Assembly: GCA_021018995.1 (NCBI GenBank)
Contig: CM037585.1
Location: 129,700,791 to 129,764,790 of the forward strand
DNA: 64,000 nt
Direction of reading: 5' to 3'
Source of the DNA: Chloranthus sessilifolius
Lineage: Eukaryota; Streptophyta; Magnoliopsida; Chloranthales; Chloranthaceae
The notes under the pieces are model-generated. The model did not search any database and was not told the origin of the DNA. It was given only the letters and a program-made list of their open reading frames with translations. Both the position numbers and the translations under genes were made by a program. Position 1 is the stretch's first letter. Each line of letters begins with the position of its first letter. Below are positions 31,446 through 42,770 of this stretch, piece by piece.

Positions 31446-32827
31446 ATAGTTGGAAAAGTGACCTTTTTTGGAGCAGTTGTAGAGGTCTCCAGGTTGCCCG
31501 TTGATGGTGTAGGCATCAGACACGTTCGGTGTCGCTCCTGTTCGAGTTGCCTCATTGATTACGTCGATCGGGTTTGCATCCCACCATTCACCTGATCATC
31601 ATCATCATAAGTTTCCAACTACTAAATGGAAAGATATTGTCTATATCCTATACATAAACCATCCATTGGGAGCTGGTCATATGCTAATACCGATCAGACG
31701 TTGAAAACTGTCCGATCAATTGCTTGCTCTTGGACGGTTGGACAGGCCGGTGTACTGGTACACAGGCCTTCTGTACCAAAAAGCTTAGTGGTTTCCAGAC
31801 TGCTGGGCCTCTATATGGCCCAAATGTCTGGCCCAATACTCTGCTAAAAGGAAACTAGTGATAACAAAAATTGGAGGGTGAGTGTTACCTAGAAGAATTG
31901 GGGCTTCTCTTTTGGGCTTAGAGAAGGGATAGGAAGAGCCTTGTTTAGGGTAAATAATGAGGGCTCCGTAGACGGTGGCTCGCAGCCATGAGCTATGAGC
32001 GTGCCACCAGAGCGTCCCTTCCTGCCCTTGGATCGTGAATCTGTACGTGTAACTCCCTCCGGGCCTGATCGGACACTGTGTTACAAATTCTGGCCCGTCT
32101 GCCCATGCTGTTCGCATCTGCCGGATCCCGTGCCTGGCAAAGAAGACAATGTAAGGACTTCCAAACTTCTATGCATATACATATTAAACGTATGATCACC
32201 AAAATCGTCGTTGCGTGTGAATGTACGTAGACTTTACGTACGTGAATGCATGCATGTTCATACACGTAAAATATATCAGTATGTGTGCATTTACCAGTGA
32301 ATGGTGACATTGTATCTGGCTCTGTTGACTACGTTGACTACTAGAGTGTCCCCATTTTTCACTTCTAGAGTTGGCCCAGGAAATTGGCCATTTACTGTAA
32401 TTATATTGTGGGCTTTGCACAGCCTCTTCACTGACTTTGCCTGAACCTGTTCCAATACAGAGAATCATTAAGAAGAAGAACAACAACCAGAAGAAGAAAC
32501 CTCAAGGGGTCTGGCTTGAGGTACCAGCCTCAGGAAGCAGGAGTCCTGAGTTTGAACCCCCGTTTGAGGCTACCCTAGGGATTTGTACCCCGTGCTGACA
32601 CAACATGTGCTAACTTGGGGTGCGCACGTTCACTTGGGATTAGTCGGAGGCTCTTAAGAGGCCCGGACACCAGGTTATCAAAAAAAAAAAAAGAAGACAG
32701 TACAACAACGTACAACAAAGTCATAGTTGTGAACTTGTTGGGCAAATGCGGCCGCAATAGTGTAGAGAAGACATAGCACTATGAAGAGAAAAGAACTCCA
32801 TGACTTGACAGAGTTATAAGTCTCCAT
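28963..32827 (-). CDS. LAC: Laccase (multicopper oxidase), 6 exons
   Basis: Plant laccases are secreted, glycosylated four-copper oxidases that couple monolignols or flavonoids in the cell wall, reducing O2 to water. Exons on the minus strand: 32827-32714, 32446-32295, 32133-31889, 31591-31463, 30354-29398 and 29093-28963. All borders are GT-AG and the phases agree; 575 codons plus TAA, the normal family length. Signal peptide about 1-29 (AFA|QQ). Copper motifs: HWHG (88-91), WWHAH (131-135), HPIHLHG (476-482) and HCHLDVH (538-544). Type 1 copper ligands would be H476, C539 and H544, with Leu at the axial position 549, as in high-potential laccases. Several Asn-X-Ser/Thr sites are present. 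No stop or frameshift was seen, so it looks functional. A start at 32827 is chosen because it gives the signal peptide and follows a TATA box closely. Confidence 0.96.
30285..30305 (-). promoter_or_regulatory. Degenerate miR397 target position in laccase exon 5
   Basis: The position coding INAALNN is where plant laccases carry the miR397 site. Against the usual site this gene matches 17 of 21, with mismatches opposite miRNA positions 2, 3, 6 and 9, mostly in the 5' part that matters for cleavage. Regulation by miR397 is therefore doubtful. The comparison rests on the remembered miR397 sequence. Confidence 0.5.
30755..30952. repeat. 99-bp tandem duplication in laccase intron 5
   Basis: AATACTGCTCCGGTTGTATT recurs at 30755 and 30854. 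Each copy runs into the start of a CGATA-rich repeat (GGTGTCAACTCG). Few differences between copies. Confidence 0.85.
30815..31385. repeat. CGATA-rich dispersed repeat, copy 2 (laccase intron)
   Basis: Starts GGTGTCAACTCGGGTATCAG and ends GATACTTGATACGTTGG. Filled with CCGATACGTATCGG palindromes and variants. No ORF of interest. Confidence 0.75.
31398..31442 (+). repeat. (AC)n microsatellite in laccase intron
   Basis: About 22 AC units directly after the CGATA-rich repeat, 20 bp before the end of exon 4. Confidence 0.95.
32506..32692 (+). mobile_element. tRNA-derived SINE in laccase intron 1
   Basis: GGGGTCTGGCTTGAGGT resembles a tRNA start with an A box. GAGTTTGAACC (32548-32558) is a B box. 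It ends in 13 A. It makes up most of the 267-bp intron and lies antisense to the laccase. A related decayed copy is at 43153. Flanking AGAAGA runs make the target duplication ambiguous. Confidence 0.7.
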
Positions 32828-32891
32828 TTCTACAGAAGTTGTTGAGTTGGAAGTTTGAGGTGCAAGTGCAAGAGAAATTAAAGAAGGTCCC

Positions 32892-32899
32892 CTTATATA
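32892..32899 (-). promoter_or_regulatory. Laccase TATA box
   Basis: The minus strand reads CTATATAAGG about 65-70 bp before the ATG, so transcription would start about 35-40 bp before the start codon. Confidence 0.75.
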
Positions 32900-33172
32900 G
32901 CCAAGTGGAAAAAGATGGGGTTGTTTAGAGGTTGGCGGATTAGGTTTTGATCTTAAGGAAATATGATTTAGTTTTTCTGATTTAATGGGAGGGGTCAAGA
33001 TTTTTAGGGTACCTTTGTTCAACCCTGTAGGGGTTGGTGCACCCACTAGCCTATCAAAGAGTTTTATGAATTCAGCAATCCTTGCTTGACAAGTCATCCA
33101 AACTGAAGTACTTGCAAAAAAAAATTCATTATTTTAACCTTATATTATATGATTAGAAATGCCTACTACTAA

Positions 33173-33174
<2 letters not shown>

Positions 33175-33266
<92 letters not shown>
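33175..33266 (+). repeat. Compound (AT)n(AG)n(G)n microsatellite
   Basis: About 24 AT units, then about 17 AG units, then a G run. Confidence 0.95.
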
Positions 33267-33271
33267 ATATG

Positions 33272-33306
33272 GGTTCGAATGCATGGTGGACCCATGCATT
33301 CGAACC
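33272..33306. repeat. 15-bp perfect inverted repeat
   Basis: GGTTCGAATGCATGG and CCATGCATTCGAACC separated by 5 bases, just after the compound microsatellite. Could form a cruciform or hairpin; no function evident. Confidence 0.85.
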
Positions 33307-33496
33307 AGGTGAGCTCCACATGGCACCCATACAGGTGATCAGGTGTCATGGCAACTTGCCCAAGGACGATTAGGTTCATTTAAAACAATTACATAAAAAC
33401 GATCTTTGGAGTGGTACCCAAACTTTGACCACCATTTTTAAAATATGTAAAAAAATTACATGCTACATGACCCCAAAACGGAATGCATGAGTTCAT

Positions 33497-33498
<2 letters not shown>

Positions 33499-33562
<64 letters not shown>
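33499..33562 (+). repeat. (AT)n microsatellite
   Basis: About 31 AT units. Confidence 0.95.
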
Positions 33563-33564
<2 letters not shown>

Positions 33565-34547
33565 TTTTTTTGCATGAACCCATCAATCTAGTGACCTATG
33601 GTCATGTGAAAAGTAGTAAGATCTAAAGTCCCAATCAGAAGTAGCTCTATAGTCAGAAGTCATCTTTATGTGTTTAGTCAAATGGTGACCCTTTTTCCCC
33701 ATGTATTTGTTTCTGGAACGAGGTGAGGTTGATGTTTGGTTAGGGTAGTTAAAAGAAGTAGGGGCACTGCAGCTTTTTCTTTCTTGTCTCTCTTTTGACT
33801 TTTTCACTTTGTGCGGCTGCAAGAGAAGCAGCTTAAAAAGCCTCATTCTCTCTTCTTTGTTTGTTTGAAAATGAGCTTAGGTTGAGATATAATATTAAAA
33901 TTTCATAAAATTAGATCAAGAAAAGCGAAATATCGGATAGTTTATACCGATAACGATGAGAATACCATACTGATATTAGTATTAGAGATACTACGAATCG
34001 TGATCGAGCGGAAGCAACAATCTGATTTTTGTCGGAATCTAACCAAAGGGTCCATGCTCTTTATATTAACTATGATATTTTCGCTCCCTAAAAACGCCTT
34101 TACTCCCCTCGGACAACTAACTGAACTTACTTTTTTATTTAATCTTATACATAGCATATAATGAGAGATTTAATAATTCGATTCCTTAAAAAATTTGCTG
34201 ACCCGTTCCCTTTAGTATAAGTTTAACCCATGACTAAAGGGTCAAATAAGATGAATTAGGTAACCTGTATTTTAAAAAAATACCATAGATGATCAATAGT
34301 GGTAACCTGTATTTAAAAAAAATACCATAGATGACCAATAGTTGCTCTTTGCTAGTTCAGAATAATGTTACTTGATTTGTTGGTTGGCTTTGTACAAATT
34401 CGGTTTCACGAGTCTCCACCGTCCAACTAAATCGATTCAGTCGAGGTAGAATAAGTTTTTAAATATAAAAATACATATTAAAATACTCATCACGTTACAT
34501 AGAAAATGGGTTTAAACCCATTTTCTATAGGTAGCTCTATTCGCACC

Positions 34548-34925
34548 TATGCTGAAAACTTTTGATAGCTTTGAATCAAAAAATAAAGAATCAAATGATA
34601 AAGTTTGTTTTTAGTCCTAATATTACACACCATGGATTTTGACATCAAGTAGGTACCATTTGATGGTCAATTTTTTATTATATGTGGCATACATTTCAAA
34701 GAGTGACCTGAAAATCATATTTGAGCATGATGTGTACCAAATGATTTTTCTGGCCACTTTTTGGTATTTGTGTCACTTGGAATAAAAGCCTAACCATTTG
34801 ATGGCTCGCCCATGGTCTCAAGATTCATTTTGTTGAAACTTGGGATGAAATTTTTTCTCTACGTCTGATTTAAAGCAATAAATGATTTGCAGCATTTGGT
34901 GCTTCAATAATTCAATAGGTGCGAA
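34548..34925. repeat. Foldback repeat of the GGATCTTGAGATC family, diverged
   Basis: The left arm GCTTTGAATCAAA ... TTTTTAGTCCTAATATTACACACC and the right arm CTTGGGATGAAA ... GATTTAAAGCAATAAAT are inverted. Similar to copies at 54860-57050. Confidence 0.55.
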
Positions 34926-35012
34926 TAGGAACTACCTTTTTTTTTATATTTCAGTGAGAGTATCATCATTTTTGCTGTATTTCAAGGAACTAACGCACGA
35001 ACCGGTTTGGAG

Positions 35013-35188
35013 TTGGCAGGGTTGCCATTTGAATTGGGTAAAGTTTTCAATGGGTCAGGTCGGCTGAAATTCAAGTTGACCTGATCTGAATAGTCTTTGA
35101 CCTAACGAGGTCTGATCCAACCGGCCAAATGCTTGTATCGGGGTTGGGCTAGTCGGCCCATGGGTGATCTGCCCCGTTGATAGCCCTA
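35013..35188. repeat. CGGGT-rich MITE family, partial copy
   Basis: Motifs GGGTCAGGTCGG and GGGTTGGGCTAGTCGGCCC. It ends CCCCGTTGATAGCCCTA, matching the end of 24823-25169. Confidence 0.55.
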
Positions 35189-36689
35189 ATTGCCCATGTT
35201 ATTTAGAAAAAGTTGGTTTTCGGTACCCGACTCAAGCACTGCAAAAACAATGCTCGGGTCAGTTTCTAGTAGCGCTTAAGCTAATCTGGATCTGACAATT
35301 GGCCCATGGGCTGTAGTCAGGCCTCAAGTAAAAGGCTCAAAGAGTATTATAAGAACCAGACCAGATTGTGATTTGACGGTGATTGCTCGGCATTGCGATC
35401 GGATCCGGTCTGGTCTAATTCAGGCGGTGATTGCTCGGCATTTCTTATGTATCAGGCTTTTTTAAAGAGACCCAATTCAGGCAGGTCTAAATTTGGGCCA
35501 TGTTTTTAACCCTGCCAAAGGAATGGGCTAGGTTTTGGTGGGCCTTAAAGCTGAGGTCTACAAGGGAAATTTTGTGAGCTTTTTGGTGTACGATTTTTTG
35601 TTATTCCTTCAATTTTAGACCGTCTCTCTCTGCTTTGTGTTTTGACAGTTATATTTCAACGAACTCTCTCTTATGAGCTGCTAGTCAGTAGTGGCTAGCA
35701 CCATTAAAGATGATAGTACCCTTCGTGAAAAATTGGCGATCTAGACCACATTATCAATGGGCCAACTACCTCTTGGATGGCCCATGACCTAAAAGTAAAA
35801 TCTATTAGGAAACCCAATGCCCTTCTTTTATCATTATCACCCAAACTTTATCCCATCTATTTAGAGTCCGTTTTGCAAGTCTTATTTCTCCATTCGTTTC
35901 TGATCAACATTAGAGATTTAACAAATTTTTTTATATAATTGATTGTCAACCTAACACTAACTCTCATCCTTTCTCATTTGGGCTCGGGACCGGTAGTAGG
36001 TGAGTTAATCAATGCCCTACTTTCAGAACTTAAATAAAGTATATGCATCTAAAAGATGAGCAATTGATCGAACCGGTCTAGAGTAAAACAGAGAAGAGGA
36101 GAGGCACCGTAAGTTGTAATGGTGCTTATTTCCATGCTGTTCCTTGTAACAAAAGGGAAAGTGACTAGTTTCCTGTTAAAAGGGTCTTTAATTTTGAGTG
36201 GGATCCGTTAATCATTTCCCTATGAAGAAATCTATGAACAATAATAGAGAATTATGGGTAGGATTGGATTGACGGGCAAAGTGGAATTAGGTGAAATGGT
36301 TGGGCTGTTTGGTGCCTGATTTGCATCAAGAAGGCCTCTCTTTTGATGAAAGCTAAAAAAAAAAAGCGAAGATGCAAGTTTTAGTTAGTCTTTGATTTGA
36401 TATATGGTTTTGACTTTTTAGCACCCACAAAATAATACACTCACCACCTCTGTTATCTTGCAGGAGATAAAGGTTTTCCAATGATAGAGATGGGGATGGG
36501 TTTGTCACAATCATGTATGTAATAATATCTGTATTGGAGTAAATGTGGGGTTTTAGAGTTTTCTTCAGCCTTTGATCCCTGATGAAACACTATTTTAACT
36601 ACTGAATTATGTCAATTTTGATTGTTGCTTATTTCATGGGGTGTGAATTTTATGAAGTCAGCTTGTCATGGGATTTGTTGACTAAAACT
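35189..36689. other. Intergenic, no gene seen
   Basis: AT-rich with scattered GATTGCTCGGCAT duplications near 35380 and 35430. No ORF or RNA gene recognised. Confidence 0.55.
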
Positions 36690-37010
36690 AGGGCCGTTAA
36701 TGGGTCGGGTTGGATTGGAATTTTGGCTTCTGACGGGAAAGGGTATATGCCCGACCTGACCCGACACGACCGACCTGTTTGACAGGTCAAGGGTATATGC
36801 CCAACTTGACCCGAAAAAGCTGACCTTACCAGATGCTTGACCTGAAAACCTTATCCGATCCGGTTAACAACCCTGCATTTTCCTTGATTTTTTTATATAA
36901 AATATCGGGTCGGGTCAATCTGACAAACCTGATTTTGCCTGATCCAACCCAACCTGATTGACCTTTGAGTCAACCCGACCCCACCCAACCTGAAGATCGG
37001 GTTGGAAATC
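36690..37010. repeat. CGGGT-rich MITE family, copy
   Basis: Starts TAGGGCCGTTAATGGGTCGG. The body alternates CCCGACCTGACCCGA and GGGTCGGGTCAAT. The right end is worn. Confidence 0.65.
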
Positions 37011-37989
37011 TTTCAATTGACAATATCCATTGAGCTACATAAATGGCATAAGATTTTTGCGACTTAGACAACTTGAATTGATAAAAATTGTCTTAAAAGT
37101 GAGATGGTGAGAGTTTTATCGGGCCGGTATACCAACGGTGGTACATGAGTCACAATTCTATGTACATGGAGCATTTTTTTAAATTTACTTTAACACATTT
37201 GATGCGGCGGCCCCTTAGTTTAGATTAGACTCTGCCCAAAGAGTGGATGATAAAACAATTTTTATCATCAGAAGCTATGCCAGTTCAATGAGACAGATTT
37301 GATGAGATCGAATTCTCTTACAAACAAACTTTAATTTTGAGCTAAGTCGCATCTATATGTTATACCTTGCCACTTGGATATCTCAACTTTTGAATCCGGT
37401 ATATATATTACCGGTATACAGAATCTGATGATATTGTGCATAGTACCCTTTGTGTCTGGTAAATAAATATAAGATCAAACAGGAAAGGTTTCTCCATTAT
37501 ATTAAATCACATTTAAAATAAAACTAGCATAAAAAATTAACTTTTTTAATTTAGGAAGGTCCCAAGTCCCAACCACAATATCAGTTATCGGTGCTCGGGT
37601 CATGCACCTTATGTTACAAACATCTGCCCAATAGTAAAGGCCTAGTAGTTAGTAGAAGTGCTAAAGTCTGGTGTACACGTTAGCAGTTTATTTAAGAGTT
37701 ATTATTAAGAAGGGATTTAGGCTGTGTTTGGGTTAGCTCTTTTCATCCATAGAGGGACTTGTCCTAAATGATTCTAAAAATTTTAAATTGAATTTGTGGT
37801 GTTAGATTTTTTTTACACCAAATATGGTGTTAGTGCTCCATACCGGAACCTATCATAATTGAGAAAATACACCTTTTAATTTTTCAAAAGGTTTTATATT
37901 TAAAATTGTTTTTATTTGACACAAGTTGTGTGGTGGCCTAGTGGTTGATGGTGATTTAGTGGTTGACTTACTACGCTAGTTTTAAACTA
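37011..37989. other. Intergenic, no gene seen
   Basis: AT-rich. Could include the lost 5' part of the LTR-like block that follows. Confidence 0.5.
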
Positions 37990-38388
37990 GCACCGAATTA
38001 ACGCGTCATTCCATCTTCTTCTCTGGCCATCCTTCTCTAAAAACATTCTAAAATCTCTTGAGATCGTAGTGGAAGAAAGTGGCGTAATCGTGGACGAACC
38101 ATCGTGTAGACGTCGATCTCCATCGCCCTAACTGCCGTCGATTCGCCGATCACGCTTCAAGAGGTGGGACACATCCATTCATCTCGTTCTTCTCAGATCC
38201 CATCGCGCAGGATGTGTTCGATCACGTATCGATGGGCTATTTAAAATAAATCTAAATTTATTTTATTATAAAATCGCTTTTAGGATTAAAATAATAATTA
38301 ATCATCATTTTATATTAATTTTTGTGAATTTTTCGGATGCATTTTGGGTTTTATTTCGGAACCCTATTACGTTTCGAATCTACGACAG

Positions 38389-39065
38389 TCAATCAATTGA
38401 AATACACTTTTCAATCGATCGACTTTAAAACTGTAACATAGAAGGTTTTCTTCCTTATTTAAGATTCAATCGATTGATTCGCATGATTCAATCGATTGAT
38501 TTGAGCAGTTTGATTTTAATAAGCAAAATTACTTTAATTGCTTCTGATAACTTAAATGAAAGGATGTCTCAATCGATTGATTTTAAAATTCAATCGATTG
38601 AGGTTATTTGAGTGAATATAATAATAGTCCGAATTATGAGCTATTATCACATTCTGACACTTACTGCAGTTTATATTGTTTGAAGGAAAATGATGTTTCA
38701 ATCGATTGAATATTTAAATTCAATCCATTGAGGTTCCTTGAGGTTTCTGGGTAGTAATAGCCTAATAGGCCTATTTTATATAAAATATTATATTAGTTAG
38801 ATTGTATAACAAAATAAGAGCTCAAGCCTTATTTCAATTTATTATTCAATCGATTGAGTTCCATTTCTCAATCGATTAACTTTGAATTGAACTGACTGTG
38901 CACCTCTTTAAATTCAATCGATTGAGTTACACTTCTCAATCGATTGATTTTGAACCGAACTGATTATGTGCACCTATTTAAATTCAATCGATTGAGTTAC
39001 ACTTTTCAATCGATTGATCTTGAACCGAACTGATTATGTATACCTATTTAAATTCAATCAATTGA
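38389..39065 (+). repeat. Paired 12-bp palindromes TCAATCGATTGA, 22-bp pitch
   Basis: Start positions: 38389/38411, 38466/38488, 38569/38590, 38698/38720, 38846/38868, 38914/38936, 38984/39006, and a single one at 39054. Pair distances are 22, 22, 21, 22, 22, 22, 22. Most copies match the 12-mer exactly; a few have one or two changes. Sequence between pairs is not conserved except for the last three. Confidence 0.95.
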
Positions 39066-40575
39066 TCTATGTCCGAACAGACATCAAACAATATTATCAA
39101 TATTATTTTCTCCTATAACTCTACTTGCTCGACTAAAACTCAATGCACTCTAATTTATTGATGTTTCGATCGATGGTCGTGATGACTCCACTTTAAATTA
39201 GACTGCCCCTTTTTATTTAAATATTTAATTATAGTATACTATATATGTATCATTTTATCATTTCAATGCGACCACTTCGATAACACAAAGTATTAGAACT
39301 TCGATGCCTTTATGAAACCGAACTCTGTCCTTTACGATTATCGAAATCACACTTATAACCCTATTCTATAATTATATTTGCGTGTTATGTAAAGAAATAT
39401 AAATATAAATATAATCAAAATCTAAGCATAAATCGTTTTGTATGTGTGATACTTTTGTATTTGCAACTTAATCAATTTATACGAGTTAAAGATATGTTAG
39501 ATCATGAGTACGAGAGTGTATGAGATCATGCCTACGCTTGAGCGTGGTGATTCGTTAAGATGGTATCGAAGCGAGAAATACACCGTATTCATATGCCTTA
39601 CAACTCATGGTGGAATGGGACCCATGACGAGTCGGATGAGTGTGAATTCAGTGTAACCTCGTATACGGTGGCATATACGGTGACCCGATCAACCCGAGTT
39701 CAAATATGATAGTATAAATTATGAGTTAAGTTATGAGGTTCGACCATAGGCATTAGTTGTGTTAAGGTTTCTTCTACGGTCACGTGAAACTCGAAATATT
39801 AGCGTCCATGTACGGATGCAACACCTCTACGGTAGTATAGACTACCACACGAAGTACATCTAGGTTACTACGGAACCTTTTTCTTGAGAGGCGTGAATTA
39901 GAAAAGTTGTCTCACTATAGTTTGTCCTAGGATTAAGTATAAGAGTATGATAAGATATGAGTATAAGATAAGATAAGTTATGATACGAGTACGATAATAA
40001 GACATCGTTGTGTAAGCCAGCAAAAGATAAAGAACTTAAGTCTTTGTACGTGTCATTCCTTGCGTAGCCACCGTAAGGGCAACAACATCTTTCAGCCAAG
40101 ACGGATCTCTGGGAGAGATTATCAGTATGAGTATGTTATGAGTGACTTTGGCCATTATGTCTTCCCATTGGCTGGATGGTGGAGTATGGGTATGACACGA
40201 GGACGTTATGATATGGTGGTATGATACTATATTGACCCTCTCATGATAGCTCGAGCAACGACTCTGGCACAGGTCGTTTAGGATTTTATGAGTATGATAG
40301 TTACGCTCATACGAGGTACAGACGTATATGCGAAAATGATAATAAGACATGGTATGATATGTTATAAGATATGATGAGGTACGTTAGGATATGAGTGTTT
40401 AGTTCATGATTTTGCATTTATGATATGATATGAGTTTCACGATATGCATATGATTTTATCTTTCTTCTGTTATCTGCTTTAAGATATTATGTTTATCACT
40501 CACTTAATGCACCCACAATGCATCTGAGTAGTATGGGGTGGATTGGTGGTGTATCCACTGAGTTTATGTGACTGA

Positions 40576-40767
40576 GTAAACTCATCCCACGATAATCTAA
40601 CAGTTGCAGGTGATTATGCTGATGGAGTAGACACGAGCCATCTAGATCTCGCCGACGCTGATTTTATTGATTCCGCAGGCGTTAAGTACCAGGAGCCTTT
40701 GGAGAGCGACGCTACCGGTTATCAGGAGGACTACGGTGCTGATCTTGATTCAAGTGCCGATTACTGA
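40576..40767 (+). other. Short acidic reading frame near the LTR-like 3' end
   Basis: 63 open codons after a TGA, no ATG, strongly acidic (GDYADGVDTSHLDLADAD, later QEDYGADLDSSADY and TGA). The gypsy 5' LTR carries a shorter acidic frame at the same relative place ([13 protein letters not shown], stop at 5521-5523). It may be translated after splicing or be accidental. Confidence 0.4.
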
Positions 40768-41072
40768 TCATTGTGGACTTGGTATTGAGTTCTATTGATA
40801 CTAGTATTACGGATTTTATAGTTTATTTTATCGGATTTGTCTCCGATTGGATTTACATTTTATTGGTGGATTTGTGATTTTATCACACTTATTCAATATT
40901 TATGATTACATTTATATTCTACCATATTTATTGGATTTCACGGATTTCGTGGAACCATTATTGCGCGAGAACTCTGATTAGGTGTATGTCCGCTTAGCAT
41001 ATTCGGAATATGTACGAGTCATAACTCGGAATTCTAGGCCCTCGGGATAGGATAGAATTTCGGGTCGTGACA

Positions 41073-41884
41073 CTTTCACATTTTGATTCGGACAGAAAAT
41101 TGCTTTTTGCTTCTCGCCCCATTTGCTCTGACTGATAGTTATTTTAAGTGATAAAACTCAAATTTTATCTGTTTGGCCAATATTTAAGCCCTTTTTTCTT
41201 AAAGAAATATAAAAAAAATATAGTAAAAGTCGAGCATTTGATTACTTTTCTTCAATCTTTGGAATGGGATATTTTCAGGTTTTGTATTGGACTTAGTCCA
41301 TTTCGTGGGGATCTTTGTATTTTGTTTTCATTCTTTTTGAGGTTTTTGGACATTTTAGTTTCCTCTAAATGTAGGTTTTTCACCTTTCTCTTGAGTTTCC
41401 TACATATCCAAGTACCTACTCTGCTTTTTTCCGGGAGGTCCGATTTTCCAGATGATAATGTTTGGGCTGCATACATATGTTTTTATCAGGTTTTATGAGG
41501 CACATGTATAACTATTTTTACTTAATAAAACAATAATATTTCAGTTAGAAGTTCACGTGACATTTAAAATATTGTTTCAATGCTACAAGGACCTCGGGTG
41601 CATTGCTTACTTTATAAAAAAATAAATTTGAAAACTTATCTCCATCATATGTTTTTCGAGCCATGAAATGTACACGATTGAAACTAGTCAAATATTGACT
41701 TATACTTTTAAAAAGATTTTTTCAATTTTTTTTAAAAAAAATTGATCTAAACCATCCACCCATGCTTCACGTGGCAACTAAAGAGTGCTTTGGGTGCCGT
41801 GTGTACCTCCACGTGGATCTTGGAGGACGGTGACCATTCTCCTATGGAAGACAGAAGTCCTCTCATGGAGGAACATATCAACTC

Positions 41885-41956
<72 letters not shown>

Positions 41957-42497
41957 AATCATTAAAAGGGCATTTTTGGTATTTTACCTAATTCATATAG
42001 GAATAGGATGCCTATTGGCTGACATGAGCCGATATTTAACCTGCTTGGCCCGATATTTAGAGACCTTATAGAATTGGGGTATATATGAGTATATGGGATT
42101 GGATGGGCCCTAACATGAAACAGTGCATATCCAATGCAGGGAATATGGTTGATATTTGAAACTATCGTATTAAGTGTTTATCCGGAATAAAATCTGTGGT
42201 GTATATGCTTTCTGTGTTTTTGATACGTCTGATTTGTGTGCAACATTTTCTGTACTTAGCTCATAGTTTTTTCAATTGGACATGCATCGTCCACTGTTTG
42301 ACTAATTTAGCAGTGGTAGATTGAGTAGTGCTCTGCCCTTGGTGCAAAGATAGGGCAGATAATATATTAGAATGCCTCCGCCAATGCCAGGATATAGTGA
42401 TATACAACAACACGACTGAAGTTAAGTACTTTTTAATTTAGTTTGCTCAGAAGTATAGAAACCTTTACGGTTAGAGGGCTTTCCATCCTAGGTAGCA
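41073..42497. other. Intergenic with a long (AT)n tract
   Basis: (AT)n at 41888-41950. A 116-codon frame at 41148 is Phe/Leu-rich without any domain and is not taken as a gene. Confidence 0.55.
41888..41950 (+). repeat. (AT)n microsatellite
   Basis: About 31 AT units. Confidence 0.95.
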
Positions 42498-42770
42498 AGG
42501 TCTCAACTCCGGTACTGGTATCGTGTATCGGTGCAGGGAGGACCTATATGAATTGGCTAATATTGATTTGTGTCGGTAAAATTTAAATAAAATAAAATTG
42601 AGAGGTATCGGCAGATAAAGGTTCCATATCGACCGATACCCGATACGTATCGATTGATATCGATACAAAGAACCGATTTGATACCCAATATGTGTCGACG
42701 TGGATACACATTGATTTACCGAAAAATTGATATGTATCAATATCGGCTGATATTTGATTCCTTGCTAGAT
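42498..42770. repeat. CGATA-rich dispersed repeat, copy 3
   Basis: Imperfect terminal inverted repeat TAGCAAGGTCTCAA and TTGATTCCTTGCTA. Internal GATACGTATCG motifs. The clearest borders of the four copies. Confidence 0.75.

Larger units (their letters stand above)
32900..34547. other. Laccase upstream region
   Basis: Probable promoter, then intergenic. Contains microsatellites and a palindrome (listed). At 34258-34340 a segment of about 42 bp (GGTAACCTGTATTT ... ATACCATAGATGA) is duplicated. No gene recognised. Confidence 0.55.
37990..41072 (+). mobile_element. LTR-like block, probable solo or truncated gypsy LTR
   Basis: Ends TTTCGGGTCGTGACA, the usual form of a plant gypsy LTR end. No primer-binding site follows, so it is not a complete 5' LTR. 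Its internal order resembles the LTR at 3696: a leader-like stretch, a palindrome array, a long AT-rich middle and a short acidic reading frame before the end. The primary sequence is different. The 5' border and a target duplication could not be found. Start is approximate. Confidence 0.55.

Noticed and set aside
33140-33586. ORFs with YIYIYI runs (also at 41747 and 44808)
   Set aside because: Translations of AT microsatellites.
33583-33846. Basic 87-codon ORF upstream of laccase
   Set aside because: No domain, low-complexity basic composition, and no splice or promoter context.
38389-39065. CRISPR-like array of regularly spaced repeats
   Set aside because: The repeats are 12-bp palindromes with 10-base spacers in a plant LTR-like block; no cas genes and wrong dimensions.
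37990-41072. A complete gypsy element
   Set aside because: No primer-binding site, gag or pol sequence; only LTR-like features and a single end.
41148-41498. 116-codon Phe/Leu-rich ORF
   Set aside because: Low-complexity translation of AT-rich DNA, no start context or domain.
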